Assembly: GCA_033763395.1 (NCBI GenBank)
Contig: JANRKQ010000129.1
Location: 76,886 to 140,885, forward strand
Direction of reading: 5' to 3'
Origin: Xiheimicrobium sp033763395
GTDB taxonomy: Bacteria > Myxococcota > Myxococcia > Myxococcales > Myxococcaceae
DNA length: 64,000 nt
The notes under the pieces are model-generated. The model was given only the letters and a program-made list of their open reading frames with translations, searched no databases and was not told the DNA's origin. The position numbers and the translations under genes are program-made. This document shows positions 31,296 to 39,111 of this stretch, piece after piece; the first letter of the stretch is position 1; the number at the start of each line of letters is the position of its first letter.

Positions 31296-32750
31296 TCAGC
31301 GCACGCCCGGCGGCGGCGGTGGCACCGGACCTGCGCCACCAGGCATCGGCGGCATGGGGCCTCGGCGCGGTGGCATCGGCGCCCCGCCCGGCGGCGGCGG
31401 CAGGTTACTTGGCGGCGGCGGGAGGTTGACGTTGTACGGCGGCGTCGGCGGCTGCATCGTCGGCGGCGGCCGGCCCATGTCATTGCGCTGGAAGCCAGAC
31501 GGCGGCGGAGGCGGCGTCGCGGTGCCGGAGTTGATGGGGTTCCCGCTCGGGCCGACGAACGCGCCCGGGGGCGGCGCCATGGTGCCGGTGTTGATGCGGC
31601 CCGGCCCGACGTACGACGGCGGAGGCGGCGGAACGGCCGTGCCGGAGTTGATCGGCCCACCGCTCGGGCCCACGAACGCGCCAGGGGGCTGAACCACGCC
31701 ACCACCCGAAGGCGGCGGGGGCGGGCCACCGAAGCCACCCGGAGGCGGCGGGGGACCACCGAAGCCACCGCCTGGCGGAGGCGGCGGGCCACCGAAGCCA
31801 CCACCCGGAGGCGGCGGGGGCGTGCCCATGCCAGGCGGCCGGGGCTGGTTGCCGAAGCCACCGGGAGGCGGCGGGGGCACTCCAGCGCCTGGAGGCTGCA
31901 CGAAGCCACCACCGGGAGGAGGCGGCGTCATGCCTGAGCCCGGGGGCTGCACGAAGCCACCACCCGGAGGCGGAGGCGGCGGCATGCCCGAGCCCGGGGG
32001 CTGCACGAAGCCACCACCGGGCGGGGGAGGCGGCGGGCCTCCGAAGCCACCACCGGGAGGGGGCGGGGGCATTCCAGGCTGCACGAAGCCACCACCCGGC
32101 GGCGGCGGAACGCCCGGGCGGCCAGGCGGCGGCGGAGGCGGTTGGTTTCCGAAGAAGCCGCCACCCGCGGGCGGCGGCGGAGGCTGCTGGAAACCACCCG
32201 GCGGAGGAGGCTGCGACCCGACCACGACGCCCGGACGGCCCGGAGGCGGAGGCGGCGGCTGGCCCCAGAACCCACCCCCCGGAGGCGGCGGCGCCGAGCC
32301 CACGACGGCTGGAGGCGGCTGGTTCCACCCGGGCTGGTTGTTCCAGCCTGGCTGGTTGTTCCACCCCGGGTTCACCGGGACGGCCGGGTGGAAGCCGGGC
32401 GGCGGCGGGACGTAGCCCGGCGGGGGCCGGAACGTGCCGCGCGGCGGAATGTACTGCGACGGAGGAATGTAGCCCGCCGGTGGATACGTGATGACGATGT
32501 TGGGCGGGGGCAGCGGGTACGTGCCAGGCGTGCCGAGCGCGTCGTAGTAGCGGAAGCCGTCGTAGAACACATAGCAGCCGCGCCACTCGTCCCAGTAATA
32601 CGTGTTGGCGCACGCCATCCCGGGCCCGCAGCCCTGCTGCACCGCGACCGCCGGCGGCGGCGGCGTGCGGTACTCGTACGTGCGGACCGTGCAGGCGCTC
32701 CCGAACAGGCCCAGGCCCAGCAGCGGTACTCCAGTCAACAAGCGGCGCAT
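31296..32750 (-). CDS. Pro/Gly-repeat lipoprotein
   Basis: 484 residues. Signal ends LFGSAC (Cys20). Residues 21-95 hold Tyr-rich sequence (TVRTYEYRTPPPP, YYWDEWRGCYVFYDGFRYYD). From about 110 the protein is a long run of PPPPGGGF-type units with inserts such as VQPPGSGMP and GGPPPPP; two larger units with FVGPSG-PINSGT follow. The repeats span roughly 31700-32290 in DNA. It looks like an extended surface or adhesion structure. Divergent from the hydrolase lipoprotein gene at 32853. Confidence 0.72.
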   Translation of the reverse strand: MRRLLTGVPLLGLGLFGSACTVRTYEYRTPPPPAVAVQQGCGPGMACANTYYWDEWRGCYVFYDGFRYYDALGTPGTYPLPPPNIVITYPPAGYIPPSQYIPPRGTFRPPPGYVPPPPGFHPAVPVNPGWNNQPGWNNQPGWNQPPPAVVGSAPPPPGGGFWGQPPPPPPGRPGVVVGSQPPPPGGFQQPPPPPAGGGFFGNQPPPPPPGRPGVPPPPGGGFVQPGMPPPPPGGGFGGPPPPPPGGGFVQPPGSGMPPPPPPGGGFVQPPGSGMTPPPPGGGFVQPPGAGVPPPPPGGFGNQPRPPGMGTPPPPPGGGFGGPPPPPGGGFGGPPPPPGGFGGPPPPPSGGGVVQPPGAFVGPSGGPINSGTAVPPPPPSYVGPGRINTGTMAPPPGAFVGPSGNPINSGTATPPPPPSGFQRNDMGRPPPTMQPPTPPYNVNLPPPPSNLPPPPGGAPMPPRRGPMPPMPGGAGPVPPPPPGVR

Positions 32751-32852
32751 GTGGTGTCCTCGTTTCGTGGACTTCGGGCCGATCAGACGGCCCTCACGGC
32801 TGTTTGATTCAATCGCACTCAGGGTCGGCCTGCACTATGGCTCACGCCCGCG

Positions 32853-33704
32853 ATGCGTCGAATCCTGCTGTTTTTCATGGGAAGTCTGGCGGCGCTGGGG
32901 TGCGATCGGCCGACTCCGGAGCGCGCCGTCGTCATCGAGGACGGGGTGGGGCGGCTGCAGCTCGACGTGCGCGCCAACGGCACCGATCTCATCCCGGTGA
33001 CGGTGCTGGCGCCAGTCGAAGCCGACGGGAGCCTGCGCGCCACCACGACGCTCCCGGCCATCATCTACGTGCACGGCGGGGCCGTGAACCCCTCGCGCTA
33101 CGAGTGGCAGGCCATCGAGCTGGCCCGGCGCGGCTTCGTGGTGGCGCTGCCCCGGCACCCCAACGACCTCGCGTTCTTCGGCATCGACTTCGGGCGCTCC
33201 GCGCGACGCCTGCTGGTGGAGTCCGGCGAAGGGCTGCTCGCGGGCCGCGTCGACGCGTCGCGGGTCGCCGTGATGGGCCACAGCCTGGGCGGCGTGGTGG
33301 CGATGAAGCTGGGCCTCGGCGGCGGCTTTCAGGCCGTGGTGGTGCAAGCCAGCTTCCAGGACCCCGCCGACGACGCGAAGCTGCCGGGCTTCACGGTGCC
33401 CACGCTCTTCCTCGCGGGCCAGGGCGATTGCCAGGCAAGAGAAGCCCAGGTGCGCAGCGGGTGGGCGAAGCTGTCGTCGCCGACGGCGCTGGTGGTGCTC
33501 GAAGGCGTCACCCACTTCCAGTTCACCGACAGCGACGCCGATGACGTGCGACGCAACTGCGCTCCGGTCGCCGCGCTGGCCGACGCCCACGCTCGCATCG
33601 TCGAAACGTCGGCGGTCTTCCTCGGCGCCGCGCTGTCGCCCACGCCCGGGACGGGGGCCGACGCGCTCCGGCGTGTGCCCGGCGCCATCGTGGAGGCCCG
33701 ATGA
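32853..33704 (+). CDS. Secreted alpha/beta-hydrolase lipoprotein
   Basis: 283 residues with a signal ending ALGC (Cys17). The hydrolase core has the oxyanion loop IIYVHGGAVNPSRYEW, a nucleophile elbow GHSLGG with Ser144, and a late GVTHFQFTD that supplies the catalytic His. This is the pattern of dienelactone-hydrolase/polyester-hydrolase-like enzymes. Cys in GQGDC and RRNCAP may form a disulfide. It overlaps the next gene start region by four bases if that gene begins at 33701. Confidence 0.75.
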   Translation: MRRILLFFMGSLAALGCDRPTPERAVVIEDGVGRLQLDVRANGTDLIPVTVLAPVEADGSLRATTTLPAIIYVHGGAVNPSRYEWQAIELARRGFVVALPRHPNDLAFFGIDFGRSARRLLVESGEGLLAGRVDASRVAVMGHSLGGVVAMKLGLGGGFQAVVVQASFQDPADDAKLPGFTVPTLFLAGQGDCQAREAQVRSGWAKLSSPTALVVLEGVTHFQFTDSDADDVRRNCAPVAALADAHARIVETSAVFLGAALSPTPGTGADALRRVPGAIVEAR

Positions 33705-33772
33705 GGGCCCTGCCTGACGAGGTGACGCCGCCCGCTGCGTCCGTGTGCAGCGATGGGTCTCAAGGACGCGCG

Positions 33773-34447
33773 ATGGGGGAGGGCCCGAAGAAGCCTCGCG
33801 TCGCACCAGCGGTGCTGGGTGCGCTCGTCGCGCTCGCGGCGAACTCGGCGTGGGCCGAGGCTGGGTGGTTGTCGTCGCGCGGCCGCCTCCTCACCCCCAC
33901 GCGGGTCGAGGCCTTCGTGGGCACCCGCTCCTTCGGCGCCGGCTTCGTTCGCACCGACACCGGCAACGCGCGCGCGGGCCTCACCTTCGAAGGGGTGGTG
34001 GGCTTCGCCGACCGGGCTGCCGAGCTGCGCGGGGCGCGCCTGTTCCAGCTCACCGAGACCCGGTTCGCGACGGCGATGCTCTCGCTCGGGGGCGCGGCCT
34101 TCGTGGTGCCCGATCGCGCGTTCGACCTCGGCCTGGGGCCGCAGGCCTCGCTCGCCTTGAGCCTCGGCGGAGAGCGCTTCACCGTCGACCTCGCCCTCCA
34201 GACGGGCGTCGAGCTGTTCCTCCGGCAGGAAGCGCCGCGGCTCCCTCAGCGCGCGGTGCTCGGCCTCACCCTTCGCCTCTGGGAGTTCACGCTGTCGGCC
34301 TTCGCGCGCGTCGGCGCCGACCTGCTCCCTGGCCGGAACTTCATCGGCCGCGGCGAGCTGATGGTGAGCGTGGCCTGGCTGGGCCTCGATGCGGCCCTGG
34401 GGCGCACGGTTTCGACCACACCTGCATCCGTCAGCCCACAGCCCTGA
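33773..34447 (+). CDS. Probable outer-membrane beta-barrel protein
   Basis: 224 residues from ATG 33773, chosen since it gives a signal peptide (GPKKPRVAPAVLGALVALAA, cleaved after SAWA). A start at 33701 would add 24 residues of poor quality but overlap the hydrolase stop (ATGA). The mature part alternates hydrophobic strands (AGLTFEGVVGFADRAAELRG, RFATAMLSLGGAAF, LTLRLWEFTLSAFARVGAD) and is probably a barrel. Function unknown. Confidence 0.55.
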   Translation: MGEGPKKPRVAPAVLGALVALAANSAWAEAGWLSSRGRLLTPTRVEAFVGTRSFGAGFVRTDTGNARAGLTFEGVVGFADRAAELRGARLFQLTETRFATAMLSLGGAAFVVPDRAFDLGLGPQASLALSLGGERFTVDLALQTGVELFLRQEAPRLPQRAVLGLTLRLWEFTLSAFARVGADLLPGRNFIGRGELMVSVAWLGLDAALGRTVSTTPASVSPQP

Positions 34448-34550
34448 CGCCATCGACCAAAGTCCGTGGCAACGGGGAGGGTGCTCGGTACAGTCCGAAC
34501 GCCTTTTGGCAGTACGGCCGAAAGCACACAGAACCAAAGGGGAACACCAC

Positions 34551-36896
34551 ATGAAGCGTGTCTTCGCAGCGATGGCGGCGGCGCTGGGGCTTGCCGCGTG
34601 CGGCGGCGGGAGCACCCAGCCGACCGGGCCACAGCAGTTCGAGCAGGCGCAGAAGCCGGTGTCACCGAAGTCGGTCGTCGCAGGCCGCGTCATCGATGGA
34701 GCGACGCAGCAGCCGCTCGACGGCGTGTCGGTGAAGGCGATCGGGTTCGACAACACGATCACCACCGCTGCCGACGGTACCTTCAAGCTCGAGAACATCG
34801 TCGCGGGCAGCTCGGTCACCTTCGTCTTCGAGAAGATGGGCTACGTGCGGCAGGTGTCGGGCACGTCGACGCCGTCGTCGGCGGGCAACTCGCCGCTCGA
34901 GGGCGGCCTGCGCACGCTGACGGTCGAGCTCTTCCCGAGCACCTGCTCGGTGGGCGGCTTCCTCTTCCTGCCCAACGGCCGCCCGGCGAGCGGCGTCACG
35001 GTGGCGGTCGACCAGTCGAACTACGGCGAGAGCCTCGTCACCTCGCAGACGGGCATGGACGGCGCCTTCTCGCTGGCGGGGCTGGGCTGTGCGCCCAGCG
35101 GTGCGTCGCACACCATCTCGGTGCCGTGGTTCGACGAGAACGGCGACATGCAGGCCGACTACGGAGGCTTCAACAGCTTCGTCACCCTCTTCCCCGGGCA
35201 GCCGGGCCGGGTGTTCCTCACCTACAACGCCGTCTCCAACCGCATCGTGGCGTCGAACATCGTCGACGGCGAGGTGGCGCCCGGGGAAGACCTGCAGTTC
35301 ACCTTCGCGCTGCCGATGCTGCCGTCGACGCTCGAGCAGAACGCGCGCGAGCAGGCCCGGCTGTACAACACCACTCGGGGCGGTTTCGACGGAGTCGAGC
35401 TTCCGACCGAGGTGACGTTCATGTCGTCGACGCAGCTCCGGGTGAAGCCGGCGAACGGTTCGTTGCGCGAAGGTGAGCGATACCGCCTCGACCTGCGCCT
35501 GCGCAACGCGAACACCAGCAGCGGAATCGGCAGCACCTTCACCCCGAGCATCGAGTTCCAGGTCCGCCCGGCGGTGGTGATGCCGTACAACGCCGTCGTC
35601 ACGGGAGTGACAGTGCAGAACCCCAGCCCGGTTGCCCCCTTCGGGCTCGACAAGTTCAACTTCGACAGCAACGTGTTTCAGGTGTCGTGGAACCAGGTGT
35701 CAGATGCCGCGCGCTACGAGGTCTTCGCGCGTGACCGGGTGAATCCGAACTTCGTGTTCCTCACGGGAGTTCTGGCGACGGCTGCGCCACGGCAGCAGAC
35801 GTCGATCACCCTCGGCACCGCGACGTTCAACGGGGGCTCGTTCGATGCTGCGCCGGGCATCCCTGGGAACCAGCCGCTCGCCTACGCGAACGTGCTCACG
35901 TTCGCCGTCGTGGCCGTCGACATCTACGGCAACCGCTCGCCGCTGATGACGGCCATGCCCGTCACGGTGCGCGATGAGATTCCTCCGACGGTGGCCAGCG
36001 GCCCGACGCTCGTTCCAGACGCGCTCGGCACCGGGGGCGTCGACGCCATCAACGAGACCAACGCCCCGACCTCTGCCCGGCTGCGAATCGTGTACTCCGA
36101 GCCGATGGACGTGGCGATGGCGAACGCACCGAGCTTCACCAGCTCGGCGACGAACGCACCGGCCGTGGCCTGGGCGTGGGACCCGGCCGACCCCGGCCAG
36201 CGCACGCTCATCATGACGCTCACCTTTGCGCCCAACACCGACGGCAGCGGCTCCTTCGTGGTGCGCGGCGGGCGGGACGCCTCGAACAACGCCGTGGCGC
36301 AGGCCGGTGACATCGTGGGCACGCTGGGCGGCCGCCGGGAACTGCTCCAGAACGGCAACTTCCAGTCGGGGAACGCCTGCAGCCTGATGAACTGGAACCC
36401 CACCAACAACGGGAGCGCACCCGCGCCGGTCACCGTTCCCAACAACGGCGCGATCGTCGGCAGCACGAGCCCGTGCGCAGCGCTGCTCGGCTCGGTGCCC
36501 GGCGCCCAGCCGTCGACGGGCCGGGCCCGCATCACGCAGGACGTGGGGCTCCCGTCGAATCCGATGTCGGCGTTCATCCTTCAGGCGTCAGCGCGCGCGC
36601 GCCCGGTCTTCGTGGTGAACCAGGCGATGCCTGGCGCGGCGTACAACATGGTCTGCCGGGTCGAGACGGTGGCGCTGCCGGCGGTGACGCTCGGGTTCCT
36701 CGCGGTGGCGGCGGCGGGGCCCGGCGCGGACCTGCCGACCGCGCCCTTCGGTGGCGCTACCATCGGCTTGACGGGCGCGGCGGGCACGACGGTGCGGGTG
36801 CTGTGTGAGTCGGACAACGCGACGATGTTCCCGGGCAACGGCGCGTTCTACGTCGACGAAGTGTCGGTCGCGCTCGTGCGACCCGGCACGCTCTGA
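34551..36896 (+). CDS. Large lipoprotein with a carboxypeptidase-regulatory-type domain
   Basis: 781 residues from ATG 34551. Lipobox LAAC (Cys17) before a GGGS linker. Residues about 40-105 match a carboxypeptidase D regulatory-like (transthyretin-like) fold: VVAGRVIDGATQQPLDGVSV and TTAADGTFKLENIVAG. A second such unit follows (GGFLFLPNGRPASGVTVAVD). The middle has fibronectin-III/Ig-like beta domains (VFQVSWNQVSDAARYEVFAR) and a bacterial Ig-like unit near VYSEPMDVAMAN. The C-terminal 180 residues resemble a jelly-roll binding domain (ELLQNGNFQSGNACSL). Probably an outer-surface binding protein. Confidence 0.72.
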   Translation: MKRVFAAMAAALGLAACGGGSTQPTGPQQFEQAQKPVSPKSVVAGRVIDGATQQPLDGVSVKAIGFDNTITTAADGTFKLENIVAGSSVTFVFEKMGYVRQVSGTSTPSSAGNSPLEGGLRTLTVELFPSTCSVGGFLFLPNGRPASGVTVAVDQSNYGESLVTSQTGMDGAFSLAGLGCAPSGASHTISVPWFDENGDMQADYGGFNSFVTLFPGQPGRVFLTYNAVSNRIVASNIVDGEVAPGEDLQFTFALPMLPSTLEQNAREQARLYNTTRGGFDGVELPTEVTFMSSTQLRVKPANGSLREGERYRLDLRLRNANTSSGIGSTFTPSIEFQVRPAVVMPYNAVVTGVTVQNPSPVAPFGLDKFNFDSNVFQVSWNQVSDAARYEVFARDRVNPNFVFLTGVLATAAPRQQTSITLGTATFNGGSFDAAPGIPGNQPLAYANVLTFAVVAVDIYGNRSPLMTAMPVTVRDEIPPTVASGPTLVPDALGTGGVDAINETNAPTSARLRIVYSEPMDVAMANAPSFTSSATNAPAVAWAWDPADPGQRTLIMTLTFAPNTDGSGSFVVRGGRDASNNAVAQAGDIVGTLGGRRELLQNGNFQSGNACSLMNWNPTNNGSAPAPVTVPNNGAIVGSTSPCAALLGSVPGAQPSTGRARITQDVGLPSNPMSAFILQASARARPVFVVNQAMPGAAYNMVCRVETVALPAVTLGFLAVAAAGPGADLPTAPFGGATIGLTGAAGTTVRVLCESDNATMFPGNGAFYVDEVSVALVRPGTL

Positions 36897-36925
36897 CCGG
36901 CTGCACGAATCAGTCGGCGTCAGCT

Positions 36926-36978
36926 CGACGGGCCGGGCCTGGTCTCTGCGAAACGCAGAGCCGCGCTGCGGCCCGTCG
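36926..36978 (+). terminator. Compound terminator of the large lipoprotein gene
   Basis: Outer arms CGACGGGCC (36926-36934) and GGCCCGTCG (36970-36978) enclose a perfect inner hairpin CTCTGCG (36944-36950) / CGCAGAG (36954-36960) with an AAA loop. TCTTT follows. The stop is at 36896. Confidence 0.65.
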
Positions 36979-37170
36979 TCTTTGCGGGCTCCCTGCCAGG
37001 TCGCGTCGTCGGGCATACCCCCGCGGGTGGGAAGGCAGAAGCAACGAGGGCAGTTCGACCGCGTGTGACGCCCCGAGCGCTGACGCGACCGCCGTTGATT
37101 CGTGCGCGTGGGCGCCGTCAAAGGAGCGACGCAGCGCCGAGCGCCACCGCGCGGCCTTCGCAAGGAGCGG

Positions 37171-38265
37171 TCACTCGTTCGGCAAGGGCTCGTCGAAGAA
37201 CACCTCGGACGTCTCGCCACGCACCACGTCGGCCGTCTTCGACGCCTTCTGGCCCCCGCGGAAGACGACGTCGATGCGGTGACGTCCCTCCCAGAGGGCC
37301 ACCGTTCGGTCCTTCACCTTCACGCCATCGACGAGCACCGTGGCCGTCTCGGGCCGGTCGATCGACACCCAGCCCTTGCCGAACTCGAAGCGCAAGAAGG
37401 TGCGCTCCTCGTTCGCGGCGGTGATGTTCATAGTCCGCTTCAGGCCGAGGTCCTTGTTCTCGACGGTGATGAGGTTGGGCCCCACCGGCATGGTGATGAG
37501 CACGGGCGTCATGCCGTAGTCGTCGCCATTCCAGCTCACCTTCACCATCGGCTCGGTCTCCAGACGCACGATGCTGGCCGGCACCGTCTTCGTGAGCGTC
37601 TGCCCGGCCCCTGCGTCGAGGTGGAGGTCCATGGTGAGCGGGGGCCGCGGCGCTTCCTTCGCAACCAATTCGGGCGTCACGTCGACGCGCTGCGCAGGCT
37701 TCGGTGGAGGCTCCTTCGGCACCGGCTTCGTCGGCGTCACCTTCGCCATCGGAATCGGCCTCGAGGGATCCACGACGGGCCGCTCCCGCCGCGCTGCGAC
37801 GACCAGGAGCGCCAGGGCCATCACCGCGGTGCTCCCCACCAGCACCAGGCGCGTCGACTTCGAGAGCTGGCCCCGAGGCACCTTCGACGGCTGGGTGGTG
37901 ACGCCGCGCAGGTGCGCGTTCGAGTCGAGCACCTCCAGCTCCGGCGCGGTGACGTCGGGACGAGGGGCGGGGCGCTCCACCGGCCGTGTCATGACGGCCT
38001 CGACCTCGAGTTCGGCCACCGGCGCGGGTGTCTCGTCGGTGGAGGCTGGAGAGGCTTCGCTCCAGGCTGGAGTGGGCTGGGTGACGGGCACCACGGGCGC
38101 CCCCGCCCCGTCGTCCCAGGCCGGCATGGCCGCCGTCTTCGCGTCGCGCGGGTCGACCTCGTCCGCCACGATGACGGTGTTGGTGGGGCCGTCGACGCGC
38201 GCTGGCGTCAACGGACGGGCGTCTTCGACGGCCTGGGTGGGAGTGGGTTTCTTCGGCGAGCTCAC
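37171..38265 (-). CDS. Single-pass membrane protein with PEGA-like C-terminal domains
   Basis: 364 residues. Residues 1-135 are Pro/Thr/Glu-rich and cytoplasmic; one membrane segment is at about 142-160 (LVLVGSTAVMALALLVVA). The rest, outside the membrane, holds two beta modules: MVKVSWNGDDYGMTPVLIT then VGPNLITVENKDLG, and GWVSIDRPETATVLVDGVKV then WEGRHRIDVVFRGG. Both match PEGA-type repeats, found in many myxobacterial kinases and surface proteins. It is the last gene of a minus-strand run with the DUF2330 gene and the 38306 gene (41-base gap). Confidence 0.68.
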   Translation of the reverse strand: MSSPKKPTPTQAVEDARPLTPARVDGPTNTVIVADEVDPRDAKTAAMPAWDDGAGAPVVPVTQPTPAWSEASPASTDETPAPVAELEVEAVMTRPVERPAPRPDVTAPELEVLDSNAHLRGVTTQPSKVPRGQLSKSTRLVLVGSTAVMALALLVVAARRERPVVDPSRPIPMAKVTPTKPVPKEPPPKPAQRVDVTPELVAKEAPRPPLTMDLHLDAGAGQTLTKTVPASIVRLETEPMVKVSWNGDDYGMTPVLITMPVGPNLITVENKDLGLKRTMNITAANEERTFLRFEFGKGWVSIDRPETATVLVDGVKVKDRTVALWEGRHRIDVVFRGGQKASKTADVVRGETSEVFFDEPLPNE

Positions 38266-38305
38266 CGGGCGTGACAGCGTAGCCGAGTCGAGGCCCGGGG
38301 TTGCG

Positions 38306-39061
38306 TCAGTCGGGCCGGTAGTCGCGCAGCCGGTCGATGAGCACCCGCGCGCCCTCGGTCGACTCGCGGAACACCCGCTTCTCGCCGCCCATGAAGAAGG
38401 GGGGCAGGGTGTGCAGGTAGCTGACGATGAAGACGACCAGCCGCGTCTTGCCCTTGCCCGCGGGGTAGTGCGCCGTCCACGTGAACGAGCCGGCGGCCGT
38501 GCGGAAACCCATGACGCGATCGAAGTCGCGGTTCTCCTGGAAGACGACGGAGTGAGGGGGCCCCTCGAGGCCCGACAGCTCGAGCACCCGGGCCAGGCCG
38601 GGCAGCACCGTCACCGCGGCCTGCACACGGCTCGCGTCGAAGTACTCGATGCGGAAGGTGTTGGCCGGTGTCTGCGACGCACGAAACGAGCCGTCGTCGT
38701 TGCGCGACACCTTCGCCTCGCGCGCGATGGCGTTGATGTAGTCGATGTCGCGGGTGCGGGCTTCGGTGAAGAACGAGACGTCTTTCTCGATGGTGTAGAC
38801 GAGCCGTGAGAGCACGACGTTGGCGGGCGCGTCGAGCCGCTTCCACACGTCATGCACATCGAAGGCGCGGAAGGCCGAGAACGTCGGCGAGTTGTCGGGC
38901 GAGCGGTCGGCGCGCAACAGCTCGTAGAAGTACTGCACGCCGCCGCGGTCCTGGAAGCCGACGTCGACCTCGAACGCGGCGCCCGGCTCACGGCGCAGGG
39001 GCGTCTCAGCGAACGCCACCGACGACACCAGCGAAACCGCAAGGGCCCAGCGCAGAACCAT
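38306..39061 (-). CDS. Secreted protein of unknown function
   Basis: 251 residues. Signal peptide MVLRWALAVSLVSSVAFA. The mature part is alpha/beta (FEVDVGFQDRGGVQYFYELL, LSRLVYTIEKDVSFFTEA) and contains TAAGSFTWTAHYPAGKGKT, which resembles the strands of START/SRPBCC-like ligand-binding folds, but the match is weak. No catalytic motif seen. Fifty bases downstream of the DUF2330 gene and likely co-transcribed with it. Confidence 0.55.
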   Translation of the reverse strand: MVLRWALAVSLVSSVAFAETPLRREPGAAFEVDVGFQDRGGVQYFYELLRADRSPDNSPTFSAFRAFDVHDVWKRLDAPANVVLSRLVYTIEKDVSFFTEARTRDIDYINAIAREAKVSRNDDGSFRASQTPANTFRIEYFDASRVQAAVTVLPGLARVLELSGLEGPPHSVVFQENRDFDRVMGFRTAAGSFTWTAHYPAGKGKTRLVVFIVSYLHTLPPFFMGGEKRVFRESTEGARVLIDRLRDYRPD

Positions 39062-39111
39062 TGCTTTCCTCTATGTCGACCACCCGGCCCGCCTGCAACA
39101 GATCTGCTTCG

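Noticed and set aside
31700..32290. Repeats that could suggest a CRISPR array
   Set aside because: Repeats encode PPPPGGGF-type protein units in frame, vary in length and have no spacers of uniform size.
34480..34550. Second sigma-54 promoter upstream of the large lipoprotein gene
   Set aside because: TGGCAACGGGGAGGGTGC and TTTGGCAGTACGG look like half sites but the distance from GG to GC is too long.
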